Positions 22,001 through 32,241 of a stretch of 64,000 nt of DNA are shown one piece after another. A program made the translations under genes and the position numbers. The stretch's first letter is position 1, and each line of letters starts with the position of its first letter. The notes under the pieces were generated by a model, which was not told the origin of the DNA, ran no database searches, and saw only the letters and a list, made by a program, of their open reading frames with translations. Source of the stretch: Streptomyces chumphonensis (GTDB lineage: Bacteria; Actinomycetota; Actinomycetes; Streptomycetales; Streptomycetaceae); assembly GCF_014779715.1 (NCBI RefSeq), contig NZ_JACXYU010000007.1, positions 1 to 64,000 of the forward strand, in the 5' to 3' direction.

Positions 22001-25000
22001 CCGCGCTCGTGCGGCGGCTGCGCGAGCGGCTCTCCGGCCCGCAGAACGACCACGGGACCGGGGAGGCCGGCGAGCGAGCGGCGGCCGACGACCCGGTGGC
22101 GATCGTCGGCATGGGCTGCCGGCTGCCCGGCGGCGTCTCCTCGCCCGAGGACCTGTGGCGTCTGGTCTCCGGGGGCACGGACGCGATCTCCGGATTCCCC
22201 GAGGACCGGGGCTGGCGGCTCGACCCCCGTGCGGACTTCCCCCGCAAGGGCGGATTCCTGGACGGCGCCGGGGACTTCGACGCGGCGTTCTTCCGCATCA
22301 GCCCCCGCGAGGCGCTGGCGATGGACCCGCAGCAGCGGCTGGTGCTGGAGACCGTCTGGGAGGCGCTGGAGTCCTCCGGCCAGGATCCCGCCGCCCTGCG
22401 CCGCAGCCGCACGGGCGTCTTCATGGGCGCCATGGCCCAGGACTACCTGCCGCAGCTCGACGACGTGCCCGGCGACCTCGGCGGCCACGCCCTGACCGGC
22501 AGCGCCACCAGCGTCGTCTCCGGACGCGTCGCCTACGCCCTGGGCCTGGAAGGCCCGGCGGTGTCCGTGGACACCGCCTGCTCCTCGTCCCTGGTGGCGA
22601 TGCACCTGGCCGCCCAGTCGCTGCGCGCGGGGGACTGCTCCCTGGCGCTGGCGGGCGGCGTCACGGTGATGTCGACGCCGGGCATGTTCGTGGAGTTCGA
22701 CCGGCAGGGCGGGCTGGCCCCCGACGGCCGCTGCAAGGCGTTCTCCGACGCCGCCGACGGCACCGGCTGGTCCGAGGGCGTGGGCGTGCTGGTGCTGGAG
22801 CGCCTCTCGGACGCCCGGCGCAACGGCCACCGCGTGCTGGCCGTGCTGCGGGGCAGCGCGATCAACCAGGACGGCGAGAGCAACGGCCTCACCGCCCCCA
22901 ACGGCCCCGCGCAGCAGCGGGTGATCCGGCGGGCGCTGGACGCCGCCGGGCTGTCCCCGGCCGAGGTGGACGCCGTGGAGGCGCACGGCACCGGCACCAC
23001 CCTGGGCGACCCCATCGAGGCCCAGGCGCTGCTGGCGACCTACGGCCGGGAGCGCGAGACGCCGCTGTGGCTGGGATCGGTGAAGTCCAACATCGGGCAC
23101 ACCCAGGCCGCCGCGGGCGCCGCCGGCGTCATCAAGATGATCATGGGGATGCGCCACGGTCTGCTGCCGCGCACGCTGCACGCCGACGAGCCGTCCCGCC
23201 ACATCGACTGGTCCTCCGGCGCGGTCGAACTCCTCACCGAGGAACGGCCCTGGCCGGACGCCGGCCGCCCCCGGCGCGCCGGCGTCTCCTCGTTCGGCAT
23301 CAGCGGCACCAACGCCCACGTGATCATCGAGCAGGGCGACCCCGTGCCCGCGCCGGTCGCCGACGAGCCCGAGCCGGCCGGAGTCGTGCCGTGGCTGCTG
23401 TCCGCGCGCGGCGCCGGGGCGCTGACCGGCCAGGCCGAGCGGCTCCTGGACGCGGTGGCCGCCGAGCCCGCGCCCCCCGTCTCCGCCCTCGCCCTGAGCC
23501 TGGCCACCCGGCGGACCCACTTCGACACCCGGGCCGTCGTCCTCGGCTCCGGACGCGCGGAGCTGCTGTCCGGGCTGGCGGCCCTGGCCCGGGGCGAGCG
23601 GACCACCGGCGTGGTCACCGGCGGCACCGCCTCCGGCGTGCTCCCCGTCGGAGTGCTGTTCTCCGGGCAGGGCAGCCAGCGCCTCGGCATGAGCACCGAA
23701 CTCGTCACCGCCTTCCCCGCGTTCGCCAAGGCGTGGCAGGAGGTCCGCGCCGCACTCGATCCGCTGCTGGAGCACCGGATCGACGACGTGGTGGCGGCCG
23801 CCGAGGACACCGAGGCGGCGCGCCTGCTGGACGAGACGGGCATGACCCAGCCCGCGCTCTTCGCCTTCGAGGTGGCCGCGTACCGGCTGCTGGAGTCGCT
23901 CGGCGTCGTCCCCTCGGTGCTCGTGGGGCACTCGATCGGCGAACTGGCCGCCGCCCACGTGGCCGGGGTGTTCTCACTCGCCGACGCGGCCCGGCTGGTC
24001 GCCGCGCGGGGCCGGCTGATGCAGGCGCTGCCGCGCGGCGGGGCGATGGTCGCCCTCCAGGCCCCGGAGGACGAGGTGCGCGAGCAACTCGCGGGCCTGG
24101 AGGACGCGGTGTCGGTCGCCGCCGTCAACGGGCCGCTGGCCACCGTGATCTCCGGGCAGGCGGACGCCGTCGCCGAGGTGGAGGCCGTCTTCGCCGACCA
24201 GGGCCGCAAGACGACCCGGCTGCGGGTCTCGCACGCCTTCCACTCGCCGTTGATGGAACCGATGCTGGCGGAGTTCGAGGAGGTGGCGCGCACGGTCTCC
24301 TACGGGGCGCCGCGCCTGGCGGTCGTCTCGAACGTCACCGGTGCCGTCGCCGAGGACGGCGCGCTGGAGCAGCCCGCGTACTGGGTGCGGCACGTGCGGG
24401 AGGCCGTGCGCTTCGCCGACGGCGTCCGCGCCGCCGTCGCGGCCGGTGCCGGAATCCTGGTCGAGGTCGGCCCCGACGGGGTGCTGTCCGCCATGGCGCA
24501 GGAGACCCTCGCCGAGACCGCGCCCCGGGTGCGGGCGGTCCCGCTCGTGCGCAAGGACCGCTCCGAGGCCCGCGCGACGGCCGAGGCGCTGGCCCGGCTG
24601 CACGTCGAGGGCGTGCCCGTCGACTGGGGCGCCTACCTCGGGGCCCTGGGCGTCACCGGGGGCCACGCCGAACTGCCCACCTACGCCTTCGACCGCCAGC
24701 GGTACTGGGCGGAGCGCCCGAGCGCCGGGGCCGAGGTCGCCGGCGCGGGGCTCACCGCCGTCGAGCACCCGTTCCTCCTCGCCTCCACCGACCTCGCGGT
24801 CGGGGGCCAACGCGTCGTCACGGGCCGGGTCTCCCTGGCCGACGACCCGTGGCTGGCCGACCACGTCGTCTTCGGCAGCGCGGTCTTCCCCGGCGCCGCC
24901 TTCGTCGAGATGGCGCTCCACGCCCTGGCCGCCGAAGGCGGCGACGCCGACGGGTGGGGCGTCGAGGAACTCACCCTGCAAGCACCCCTGATCCTGGACG

Positions 25001-27303
25001 AGGAGGAGGTGCTGCTCCAGATCGTCCTCGGCGCACCGGAGGAGTCCGGGCGGCGCGAGATCGGCATCTACTCGCGGGCGGCCTGCGCCCCGCCCGGCTC
25101 CTGGACCCGGCACGCCACCGGCCACCTCTCCGCCGCCGCGTCCCCGCACGCCGACACGGCGTCGGTGTGGCCGCCCGAGGGCGCCGCCCCGATCGCCCCG
25201 GAGCGCTTCTACCCGGAGCTGGCCGAGCGCGGCTACGGCTACGGCGCGGCGTTCCGGGGGCTGACGGCCCTGTGGCGCGGCGAGGAGGAGGTCTACGGCG
25301 AGATCCGGCTCCCCGCCGGCGTCCCGCACGCCACCGGCGGCTTCGGGCTGCACCCCGCCGCCTTCGACGCCGCGCTGCACCCGCTGCTGTCGCTGCTCCC
25401 GGGCACCGGGGACGGCTCGGGCACCGGGGACGGCTCGGACACCGGGGGCGTGACCCTGCTGCCCTACGCCTGGTCGGGGGTCACCCGGTACGGGCCGGCC
25501 GATGCCGAACTCCGCGTGCGGATCACCCGGAAGGGCCCGCAGGAGGTGGCGCTGCGGATCACCGGAGCGGACGGGCGGCCGGTGCTGACCGTCGACTCCC
25601 TGGCGCTCATGCCGGCCTCCGTCGAACAGCTCACCGGCGCCACCGCCGCCGACGACCTCTACACCGTGGAGTGGACGGCACGGCCCGACGCGGCCGGTGC
25701 CGGACGCGCCCCGGCGGGCGCGGAGTTCCTGCACGTCGAGCCGGACGCGGGCCGGGACGTCCCGGCGGCGGCACGGCGGTGCGCCCAGGAGGTCCTCGCC
25801 CGGGTGCAGGACCGACTGCGCGCACGGACCCCGCAGAGCGGGCCACTGGTGATCGCCACCCGGCGGGCCGTGGCCGTCACCGCCGACGAGACGCCCGACC
25901 CCGCCGGAGCGGCGGTGTGGGGCCTGGTCCGCGCGGTGCTCGCCGAGCACCCGGGCCGGTTCGCGCTCGTCGACACGGACGGGACGGCGGAGTCCCTGCG
26001 CGCGCTGGAGACCCTCGACGTCTCCGCCGAGCCACAACTCGCCCTCCGGGGCGGCGTCGTCCGCGTGCCGCGCCTGGTCGCCGCGCCCGCGCGGTCCCCG
26101 CAGCCCGCGCGTTCGCCGTGGGGCGCCGACGGCACGGTGCTCGTCACCGGCGCCGGCGGTGCGCTGGGCGCGTTGGCCGCCCGGCACCTCGTCACCGAGC
26201 ACGGGGTGCGCCACCTCCTGCTGCTCAGCCGACGCGGACCGGACGCCCCCGGAGCCGCCGACCTGGCCGAGGAACTGACCGCGCTGGGCGCCGTCGTCAC
26301 CCAGGCCGCCTGTGACGTCTCCGACCGCGAGGCGCTGGCCGAGCAGTTGGCGCGCGTCCCGCAGACGGCACCGCTGACCGCCGTCGTCCACCTCGCGGGC
26401 GTGCTGGACGACGCCGTGGCGGAGACCATGACGCCGCAGCAGCTCGACCGGGTGTTCGCCCCCAAGGCGGACGCCGCCTGGCACCTGCACGAACTGACGC
26501 GGGACCTGGGGCTGACCGCCTTCGTCCTGTACTCCTCGGTCGTCGGCACGCTCGGCAACGCCGGGCAGGCCGGCTACGCCGCCGCCAACGCGTTCCTGGA
26601 CGCCGTCGCGGCCGGCCGCAGGGCCGAGGGGTGGCCCGCGCTCTCGCTGGCCTGGGGCCCGTGGGAGCTGGGCATGGCGGGCACGCTCTCCGAGGCGGAC
26701 CTGAGCCGCTTCCGGCGGGGCGGCATGGTCCCGCTGTCCGCCGCGCGGGGGACGGCCCTGTTCGACGCCGCCCTCACCCGCGAACCGGCCACGGTCGTCC
26801 CCGTCGCCCTGGACCGGGAGGCGCTGCGGCAGCGGGACACCGTCCCCGTGCTGCTGCGGGACATGGTCGCCCCGCGCCCGGCGCCCGCCGAGGAGGTCGC
26901 CGAGCCCCCGGTGCTGGCGCGGCTGGCCGGGCTGTCGCGGGAGGAGCAGGTCGACGAGCTGCGGAGCCTGCTGCTGTCCACCGCGGCGGAGGTGCTGGGC
27001 TATCCGGACGCCGACGACATCGACGCCGACATGTCGTTCCAGGAGATCGGCTTCGACTCCCTGAGCGGTGTGGAGTTCCGCAACCAGGTCAAGCAGGACA
27101 CCGGCATCCAGATCCCGGCGACGGTCATCTTCAACTACCCGACCCCGGCGGCCCTGGCCGAACGCCTGTGGGACCTGCTGTTCACCCGGGACGCGGCTGA
27201 GGAGCGGGACGCCGAGAACGCCGCCGACGCCGAGGACGCCGCGGACGAGGAGTTCGACACCATGGACGTCGACGACCTGATCGAACGAGTGTTCGCCGAG
27301 TGA
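19042..27303 (+). CDS. Type I polyketide synthase with KSQ loading module and extension module 1
   Basis: 2753 residues. Start 19042 follows GGGAGAGG at good spacing; a TTG at 19009 is in frame but lacks such a site. Loading module: KS with the active-site Cys replaced by Gln (TAQSSS, Gln codon 19573), so a decarboxylating KSQ (19084-20330); AT (about 20680-21660) with GHSQG and YASH (21229-21240), predicting methylmalonyl-CoA; ACP (Ser at 21910). Module 1: KS (22099-23325, Cys at 22579), AT (about 23650-24620, HAFH at 24232, malonyl), DH (about 24760-25600, H-x3-G-x4-P near 24862), KR (about 26125-26680, LDD, B-type) and ACP (Ser at 27058). The tail (27190-27303) is acidic and ends in a docking-type helix. 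Predicted product is a propionyl-primed C5 enoyl chain passed to a PKS outside the window. This is the first protein of the line although it lies last in gene order. Confidence 0.96.
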   Translation: MHVNQVERRTGDFVGQAVAVVGMSCRVPGADHLRAYWKLLHDGVDAITEAPADRWYDVDDLAPYRRGGFVERVADFDAAFFGISPREAAAMDPRQRMALELSWEALEDARTAPDSLRGTSTAIYLGATGDDYASLVPRHGLDALSHHSLAGLSRGLIANRISHQLGFHGPSLTVDTAQSSSLVAVHLACQSLLSGASELALAGGVHLNLVPDSTLALARAGALSPDGRSYTFDARANGFVRGEGAGVVVLKRLEDAVADGDPVYCVVLGGAVNHDGDGEALTVPDGRAQQALLRAAHTRAGVAPERVGYVELHGTGTRAGDPVEAGALGAVLGASRRPEDALLVGSVKTNIGHLDGASGVVGLIKVGLSMKHGLLPATLNHREPHPDIPMDTWNLRVNTATRAWTGEDRVAGVSSFGVGGTNCHLVVGSAPGIAPGGAPGAAAPNPLPTPEPAARPDGPVPVVVSGRSPAALRAQAERLRERVADDAELRPSDVGLSTVTTRSALRHRGVVLAADRDELLTGLSALATGEPAAHVVEGTAAAPSGVVWVFPGQGSQWAGMARGLWDSSPVFAARMAECERLLDGLVDWSLREVLDDETALERVDVVQPALFAVMVSLAETWRAAGLVPDAVVGHSQGEIAAACAAGIISTADGLRLSVGRSLAINAGLSGKGTLASLAMPAAEVDRERVSVAAVNGPNAVVVSGTEEAVHALVADCQARDVRAKVIPVDYASHSAQVEAIRDEVLRAAEGIATTDTGVAFYSTVTGGRIDVADLDAEYWYRNLRQEVRFAETVEVLAGAGHGVFVEVSPHPVLTMAISDTVEDAVVQGTLRRREDEPGRLLRSMAELYAQGLAVDWLPLFPGARRVDLPTYAFQRQPHWVTGDGTLPQGLPSPGGSGAATAPVPAADPARSAEDGPAAPGEPELWALVRAQAAAVLGLGDPAAVEADATFKEQGFDSVTAVELRDRLARATGLHLPASLLFDHPTPTALVRRLRERLSGPQNDHGTGEAGERAAADDPVAIVGMGCRLPGGVSSPEDLWRLVSGGTDAISGFPEDRGWRLDPRADFPRKGGFLDGAGDFDAAFFRISPREALAMDPQQRLVLETVWEALESSGQDPAALRRSRTGVFMGAMAQDYLPQLDDVPGDLGGHALTGSATSVVSGRVAYALGLEGPAVSVDTACSSSLVAMHLAAQSLRAGDCSLALAGGVTVMSTPGMFVEFDRQGGLAPDGRCKAFSDAADGTGWSEGVGVLVLERLSDARRNGHRVLAVLRGSAINQDGESNGLTAPNGPAQQRVIRRALDAAGLSPAEVDAVEAHGTGTTLGDPIEAQALLATYGRERETPLWLGSVKSNIGHTQAAAGAAGVIKMIMGMRHGLLPRTLHADEPSRHIDWSSGAVELLTEERPWPDAGRPRRAGVSSFGISGTNAHVIIEQGDPVPAPVADEPEPAGVVPWLLSARGAGALTGQAERLLDAVAAEPAPPVSALALSLATRRTHFDTRAVVLGSGRAELLSGLAALARGERTTGVVTGGTASGVLPVGVLFSGQGSQRLGMSTELVTAFPAFAKAWQEVRAALDPLLEHRIDDVVAAAEDTEAARLLDETGMTQPALFAFEVAAYRLLESLGVVPSVLVGHSIGELAAAHVAGVFSLADAARLVAARGRLMQALPRGGAMVALQAPEDEVREQLAGLEDAVSVAAVNGPLATVISGQADAVAEVEAVFADQGRKTTRLRVSHAFHSPLMEPMLAEFEEVARTVSYGAPRLAVVSNVTGAVAEDGALEQPAYWVRHVREAVRFADGVRAAVAAGAGILVEVGPDGVLSAMAQETLAETAPRVRAVPLVRKDRSEARATAEALARLHVEGVPVDWGAYLGALGVTGGHAELPTYAFDRQRYWAERPSAGAEVAGAGLTAVEHPFLLASTDLAVGGQRVVTGRVSLADDPWLADHVVFGSAVFPGAAFVEMALHALAAEGGDADGWGVEELTLQAPLILDEEEVLLQIVLGAPEESGRREIGIYSRAACAPPGSWTRHATGHLSAAASPHADTASVWPPEGAAPIAPERFYPELAERGYGYGAAFRGLTALWRGEEEVYGEIRLPAGVPHATGGFGLHPAAFDAALHPLLSLLPGTGDGSGTGDGSDTGGVTLLPYAWSGVTRYGPADAELRVRITRKGPQEVALRITGADGRPVLTVDSLALMPASVEQLTGATAADDLYTVEWTARPDAAGAGRAPAGAEFLHVEPDAGRDVPAAARRCAQEVLARVQDRLRARTPQSGPLVIATRRAVAVTADETPDPAGAAVWGLVRAVLAEHPGRFALVDTDGTAESLRALETLDVSAEPQLALRGGVVRVPRLVAAPARSPQPARSPWGADGTVLVTGAGGALGALAARHLVTEHGVRHLLLLSRRGPDAPGAADLAEELTALGAVVTQAACDVSDREALAEQLARVPQTAPLTAVVHLAGVLDDAVAETMTPQQLDRVFAPKADAAWHLHELTRDLGLTAFVLYSSVVGTLGNAGQAGYAAANAFLDAVAAGRRAEGWPALSLAWGPWELGMAGTLSEADLSRFRRGGMVPLSAARGTALFDAALTREPATVVPVALDREALRQRDTVPVLLRDMVAPRPAPAEEVAEPPVLARLAGLSREEQVDELRSLLLSTAAEVLGYPDADDIDADMSFQEIGFDSLSGVEFRNQVKQDTGIQIPATVIFNYPTPAALAERLWDLLFTRDAAEERDAENAADAEDAADEEFDTMDVDDLIERVFAE

Positions 27304-27314
27304 GGACAAGGACG

Positions 27315-28472
27315 ATGAAGACAGAGGACCTCAAGACCGTCCGCCGGTTCGTCAAGGACCAACTGAGCGGCGACACCGAGCACCTGGACGCCCTGACCGA
27401 CAAGCCCCACCAGGTGTACGAGGCGTTCCGCGAGACCGGCCTGGCCAACTGGTGGCTGCCCGAGGAGTACGGCGGGCGCGGTCTGGGCCTGGAGGACGGC
27501 GTCGAGATCGTCAACGAGATCGCCTACGGCGACGCCGGGGTGGCGTTCACCCTGTTCATCTCCGTCCTGGGCACCAGCATGGTGCAGCTCTACGGCTCGG
27601 AGGAGCTCAAGGCCCGCTACCTGCGGCCCATGGCCGAGGGCGGCACCTTCTGCGCGACGCTCGGCAGCGAGCGCAACGCCGGCAGCGAGCTCAACAAGAT
27701 GGAGACGGTCGTCTCCCGCGAGGGCGACGACCTCGTCATCACCGGCGACAAGTACTTCTCCACCAACACCGACTTCGCCGACTTCCTCGTCGTCGTCGCC
27801 CAGGCGGCCGACAACCCCGAGGAGCACCACGCGATCCTGGTGCCCCGGGACACCCCGGGGGTGGAGATCGTCAAGCGGTGGGACGTCATCGGCCTGCGCG
27901 CCTCCCACACCTACCAGGTGCGGCTGGACGGCTGCCGGGTGCCGAAGACGAACCAACTGGAGGGATCGGGGCTGCGGCTGCTGGAGATCGGCCTCAACGC
28001 GAGCCGCATCCTCATCGCGACGACCGCCGTCGGCATCGCCCGGCGCATCCGCGACCACTGCATGACCTACGCCAAGAGCAAGCCGTTCCGCGACGGCACC
28101 CTCCTCCAGAGCCCGGTCTTCGCGCAGAAACTCGGCCAGATGGAGATGTGGATCGACGTCATGAAGGGCCACTGCCTGCGCGCCGCCCGGGACTACGACG
28201 CCGCCATGGCGGAGCCGAACGCGGCGGCCGTCTTCGCCCGGCAGGGCACGCTCAAGACCGCCCTGACGGCGAAGATGTTCTGCGGCCAGGCGGCCTGGGA
28301 CGTGGCCTCCGTCGGCTCCGAGATGTTCGGCGGACTCGGCTACACCGACGAGCACCCGGTGGGCAAGCTCGTGCGCGACGTGCGCTACGTCTCGATCGTC
28401 GAGGGCGGCGACGACGTCCTGCGCGACCTGCTGTTCAGCCGCTACGTCATCCCCGTGCCGCGCCGCTCGTAG
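27315..28472 (+). CDS. Acyl-CoA (or acyl-ACP) dehydrogenase family flavoprotein
   Basis: 385 residues with the three-part acyl-CoA dehydrogenase layout: N-terminal helices, a central beta domain ([15 protein letters not shown] and [10 protein letters not shown], the FAD/substrate region), and C-terminal helices with the catalytic-base region [13 protein letters not shown], where Glu sits at the usual position of IYEG. It would oxidise an acyl thioester to the enoyl form using FAD. The start at 27315 has GAGG nine bases upstream; a GTG at 27300 overlaps the PKS stop and is the alternative. Either way it is probably translationally coupled to the loading PKS, which argues for a pathway role such as making or desaturating a precursor, or desaturating the tethered or released chain. 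It is the last + strand gene before a terminator-like hairpin, so it probably marks one edge of the cluster. Confidence 0.93.
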   Translation: MKTEDLKTVRRFVKDQLSGDTEHLDALTDKPHQVYEAFRETGLANWWLPEEYGGRGLGLEDGVEIVNEIAYGDAGVAFTLFISVLGTSMVQLYGSEELKARYLRPMAEGGTFCATLGSERNAGSELNKMETVVSREGDDLVITGDKYFSTNTDFADFLVVVAQAADNPEEHHAILVPRDTPGVEIVKRWDVIGLRASHTYQVRLDGCRVPKTNQLEGSGLRLLEIGLNASRILIATTAVGIARRIRDHCMTYAKSKPFRDGTLLQSPVFAQKLGQMEMWIDVMKGHCLRAARDYDAAMAEPNAAAVFARQGTLKTALTAKMFCGQAAWDVASVGSEMFGGLGYTDEHPVGKLVRDVRYVSIVEGGDDVLRDLLFSRYVIPVPRRS

Positions 28473-28489
28473 CGGAGGGCCCGCACGTT

Positions 28490-28520
28490 CCGGGGTGGCC
28501 GCCCACGGCCGCCACCCCGG
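28490..28520. terminator. GC-rich hairpin between convergent genes
   Basis: Arms CCGGGGTGGC (28490-28499) and GCCACCCCGG (28511-28520) are perfect complements with an 11-base loop. It sits between the stops of the acyl-CoA dehydrogenase and pyruvate carboxylase genes and has no T tract, as is common for Streptomyces terminators. Confidence 0.65.
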
Positions 28521-28535
28521 ACCGGGGACACGGGC

Positions 28536-31500
28536 CTAGGCCAGCTCGACCAGCAGGTCGCCGGCCTCCACCTGCTGGATCGCGTTGACGGCGATCCGCC
28601 CGACCGTGCCCGCCTTGGGGGCGGTGATGGCCGCCTCCATCTTCATGGCCTCGATCGTGGCGAGCGTCGCGCCCGCCTCGACGCTGTCGCCCTCGGCGGC
28701 GACGAGGGTCACGACACCGGCGAACGGCGCGGCGACGTGCCCCGGGTTGGACTTGTCGGCCTTCTCCGTGGCCGGGACGTCCGAGGCGACGGACCGGTCC
28801 CGCACCTGGATGGGCCGGATCTGCCCGTTCAGCGTGGACATCACCGTGCGCAGGCCGCGCTCGTCCGCCTCGCCGATGGCCTCCAGCTCGATGAGCAGCC
28901 GCACGCCCGGCTCCAGGTCGACGGCGTACTCGTGGCCGGGCCGCAGGCCGTAGAAGAAGTCCTTGCTGGCGAGAACGCTGGTGTCCCCGTACGCCTCGCG
29001 GTGGGTCGTGAACTCCTTGGTCGGGCCGGGGAAGAGCAGCCGGTTGAGCGCCGCGCGGCGGTCCTTCTCCAGCATCTCCCGGTCCTCGTCGGACAGTTCC
29101 CGCACCGGCTTCGGCTCCGCGCGGCCCTGGAGCGCCTTGCTGCGGAACGGCTCGGGCCAGCCGCCGGGCGGGTTGCCCAGCTCGCCGCGCAGGAAGCCGA
29201 TGACGGAGTCCGGGATGTCGAACGTGTGCGGCTCGGCCTCGAAGTCGGCGGGGGAGACCCCCGCTCCGACGAGGTGCAGGGCCAGGTCGCCGACGACCTT
29301 GGAGGACGGCGTCACCTTCACCAGGTGGCCGAGGATGCGGTCGGCGGCGGCGTACATCGACTCGATCTCCTCGAACCGGTCGCCGAGCCCGAGGGCGATG
29401 GCCTGCGTGCGCAGGTTGGACAGCTGCCCGCCGGGGATCTCGTGGTGGTAGACGCGGCCGGTCGGGGAGGCCAGGCCCGCCTCGAAGGGCGCGTAGATCT
29501 TCCGCACGCTTTCCCAGTACGGCTCCAGGTCGCCGACGGCCTGGAGGCTGAGGCCGGTGGGCCGCTCGCTGTGGTCGGTGGCGGCCACGAGGGCCGACAG
29601 CGACGGCTGCGAGGTCGTCCCCGCCATGGAGGCGACGGCGCCGTCCACGGCGTCCGCCCCGGCCCGGACGGCCGCGAGGTAGGTGGCGAGCTGGCCGCCG
29701 GCGGTGTCGTGGGTGTGCAGGTGCACCGGCAGGTCGAACTCGCGGCGCAGCGCGGAGACCAGCTTCTCGGCCGCCGGCGCGCGCAGCAGCCCCGCCATGT
29801 CCTTGACGGCCAGGACGTGCGCCCCCGCCTCCACGATCTGCTCGGCCAGCCGCAGGTAGTAGTCGAGCGTGTAGAGCTTCTCACCCGGGTCGGACAGGTC
29901 GGAGGTGTAGCACAGGGCCACCTCGGCGACGGCCGAGCCGGTCTCCCGCACCGCCTCGATGGCGGGCCGCATCTGGCCGACGTCGTTGAGCGCGTCGAAG
30001 ATGCGGAAGACGTCGATGCCGGTGGCCGTGGCCTCCTGGACGAACGCGTGCGTCACGTCCGTCGGGTAGGGGGTGTAGCCGACGGTGTTGCGGCCGCGCA
30101 GCAGCATCTGGAGGCAGATGTTCGGGACGGCCTCGCGCAGCTGGGCGAGCCGCTCCCACGGGTCCTCGGCGAGGAAGCGCAGGGCCACGTCGTACGTCGC
30201 GCCGCCCCAGCACTCCAGCGACAGCAGCTCCGGCGTGGTGTGCGCGACGGCGGGCGCGACGGCCAGCAGGTCCTTCGTCCGCACCCGGGTGGCGAGCAGC
30301 GACTGGTGGGCGTCGCGGAAGGTGGTGTCGGTGACGCCCAGCGTCGGCGACTCGCGCAGCCAGCGGGCGAAGCCCTCCGGGCCGAGCTCGGTGAGCTTCT
30401 GCTTGGAACCGGCGGGCGGCGCACCGGCGGGCAGCGCGGGCAGCTTGCTCACGGGGTCGATGACCTGCGGACGCTCCCCGTGCGGCTTGTTGACCGTGAC
30501 GTCGGCGAGGTATGTCAGCAGCTTCGTCCCCCGGTCGGCGGAGTGCCGGGCGGTCACCAGGTGCGGGCGCTGCTCGATGAACGAGGTGGTCACCCGACCG
30601 GCCTGGAAGTCCGGGTCGTCCAGGACGGCCTGGAGGAAGGGGATGTTCGTCTGCACACCCCGGATGCGGAACTCGGCCACCGCGCGCCGGGCGCGGCCGA
30701 CGGCGGTCCGGAAGTCGCGCCCCCGGCAGGTCAGCTTGACCAGCATCGAGTCGAAGTGCGCGCTGATCTCGGTGCCCGCGTGGGCGGTGCCGCCGTCCAG
30801 GCGGATGCCGGAGCCGCCGGGGGAGCGGTAGGCGCTGATCTTGCCGGTGTCGGGGCGGAAGCCGTTGGCCGGGTCCTCGGTGGTGATGCGGCACTGGAGC
30901 GCGGCGCCCCGCAGGTACACGCCGTCCTGCGAGAGGCCGAGGTCGGCGAGCGTCTGCCCGGCCGCGATGCGCAGCTGCGACTGGACGAGGTCGACGTCGG
31001 TGACCTCCTCGGTCACCGTGTGCTCGACCTGGATGCGCGGGTTCATCTCGATGAAGACGTGGTTGCCGTCGCGGTCGAGCAGGAACTCCACCGTGCCCGC
31101 GTTGCGGTACCCGATCTCCCGGGCGAAGTTCACCGCGTCGGTGCAGATCCGCTCCCGCAGCTCGGGGCTGAGGTTCGGGGCCGGGGCCAGCTCGATGACC
31201 TTCTGGTGGCGGCGCTGGAGCGAGCAGTCGCGCTCGAAGAGGTGGATGACGTTGCCCTCGCCGTCGGCGAGGATCTGCACCTCGATGTGCCGGGGCTCGA
31301 CGACGGCCTTCTCCAGGAACACCGTCGGATCGCCGAAGGCGGACTCCGCCTCCCGGGAGGCGGCCCGGATCGAGTCCCGCAGCGCAGCCGGGTCCTCGAC
31401 GCGCCGCATGCCGCGCCCGCCACCGCCCGCCACGGCCTTGACGAACACCGGGAAGCCCAGTTCGTCGGCCGCCCGCACCAGCTCGTCCACGTCGGTCGAG

Positions 31501-31910
31501 GGCTCCGAGGAGCCGAGGACGGGAACGCCCGCCGCCCGCGCGGCGGCCACCGCCCGCGCCTTGTTGCCGGTCAGCTCCAGCGTCTCCGCGTCCGGCCCGA
31601 CGAAGGTGATCCCGGCCGCCGCGCACGCCCGCGCCAGGTCGGGGTTCTCCGACAGGAAGCCGTACCCCGGGTAGACGGCGTCGGCCCCCGCCTCCCGCGC
31701 GGCGCGCACGATCTCCTCGACCGACAGGTAGGCCCGTACCGGATGGCCGGGCTCCCCGATCTCGTAGGCCTCGTCGGCCTTGAGCCGGTGCAGCGAGTTG
31801 CGGTCCTCGTGCGGGAACACGGCGACGGTCCCCGCCCCGAGTTCGTAGCCGGCGCGGAACGCGCGGATGGCGATCTCGCCGCGGTTGGCGACCAGCACCT
31901 TGCGGAACAT
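28536..31910 (-). CDS. pyc: Pyruvate carboxylase
   Basis: 1124 residues, the standard single-chain length. The biotin carboxylase domain opens with KVLVANRGEIAIRAFRA and contains the ATP-grasp loop GGGGRGMRRV and EVQILADG. The carboxyltransferase domain has the TTFRDAHQSLLATR start and the AVKDMAGLL region. The C-terminal biotinyl domain has the acceptor lysine in EAMKM at about residue 1088. The enzyme carboxylates pyruvate to oxaloacetate with ATP and bicarbonate in the cytoplasm. It is convergent with the polyketide run and separated by a terminator-like hairpin, so I read it as housekeeping anaplerosis next to the cluster rather than part of it. It could still raise precursor flux via the TCA cycle. 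Confidence 0.98.
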   Translation of the reverse strand: MFRKVLVANRGEIAIRAFRAGYELGAGTVAVFPHEDRNSLHRLKADEAYEIGEPGHPVRAYLSVEEIVRAAREAGADAVYPGYGFLSENPDLARACAAAGITFVGPDAETLELTGNKARAVAAARAAGVPVLGSSEPSTDVDELVRAADELGFPVFVKAVAGGGGRGMRRVEDPAALRDSIRAASREAESAFGDPTVFLEKAVVEPRHIEVQILADGEGNVIHLFERDCSLQRRHQKVIELAPAPNLSPELRERICTDAVNFAREIGYRNAGTVEFLLDRDGNHVFIEMNPRIQVEHTVTEEVTDVDLVQSQLRIAAGQTLADLGLSQDGVYLRGAALQCRITTEDPANGFRPDTGKISAYRSPGGSGIRLDGGTAHAGTEISAHFDSMLVKLTCRGRDFRTAVGRARRAVAEFRIRGVQTNIPFLQAVLDDPDFQAGRVTTSFIEQRPHLVTARHSADRGTKLLTYLADVTVNKPHGERPQVIDPVSKLPALPAGAPPAGSKQKLTELGPEGFARWLRESPTLGVTDTTFRDAHQSLLATRVRTKDLLAVAPAVAHTTPELLSLECWGGATYDVALRFLAEDPWERLAQLREAVPNICLQMLLRGRNTVGYTPYPTDVTHAFVQEATATGIDVFRIFDALNDVGQMRPAIEAVRETGSAVAEVALCYTSDLSDPGEKLYTLDYYLRLAEQIVEAGAHVLAVKDMAGLLRAPAAEKLVSALRREFDLPVHLHTHDTAGGQLATYLAAVRAGADAVDGAVASMAGTTSQPSLSALVAATDHSERPTGLSLQAVGDLEPYWESVRKIYAPFEAGLASPTGRVYHHEIPGGQLSNLRTQAIALGLGDRFEEIESMYAAADRILGHLVKVTPSSKVVGDLALHLVGAGVSPADFEAEPHTFDIPDSVIGFLRGELGNPPGGWPEPFRSKALQGRAEPKPVRELSDEDREMLEKDRRAALNRLLFPGPTKEFTTHREAYGDTSVLASKDFFYGLRPGHEYAVDLEPGVRLLIELEAIGEADERGLRTVMSTLNGQIRPIQVRDRSVASDVPATEKADKSNPGHVAAPFAGVVTLVAAEGDSVEAGATLATIEAMKMEAAITAPKAGTVGRIAVNAIQQVEAGDLLVELA

Positions 31911-32241
31911 GGCTCATCGGTCCCTTCGATCGGGTGAAGGCATGAGGGCTCGCGTGCGGGCGGGACGGCAGGGTTCCGTTCACGTGTCGCACGTGCCCCG
32001 ACCACGCATACCCCGCCGCCGCCCGCGCAGCACGGCCCGCGCTGGGTGCGTCGTCGAACCCGAGCCGAGTCCATCACGTCACACGGTGCGCCGTGGAGGT
32101 CACACGCGTGTTGAACCGCTCACGTCACCCCCCACTCCCCCGTGAGCCCCCGGCCGGAGCCCCCCACCCGGCCGCTATCATCACGCCGCCCGGGGGAAAC
32201 GCGGCAGCCGCCCACGCCGGCGGCCATGGGGGGAGAACAGA
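31911..32241. other. Divergent intergenic region, pyc / membrane protein gene
   Basis: This 331-base stretch holds the promoters of both divergent genes. A possible -10 box TATCAT lies at 32176-32181, about 60 bases before the + strand gene, without a convincing -35 partner. An AAGGGA ribosome site for pyc lies just upstream of its ATG. I see no RNA gene or repeat. Confidence 0.5.

Noticed and set aside
28536..31910. Pyruvate carboxylase as a member of the polyketide cluster
   Set aside because: It is convergent, separated by a terminator-like hairpin, and a normal housekeeping enzyme; a supply role is possible but not supported.
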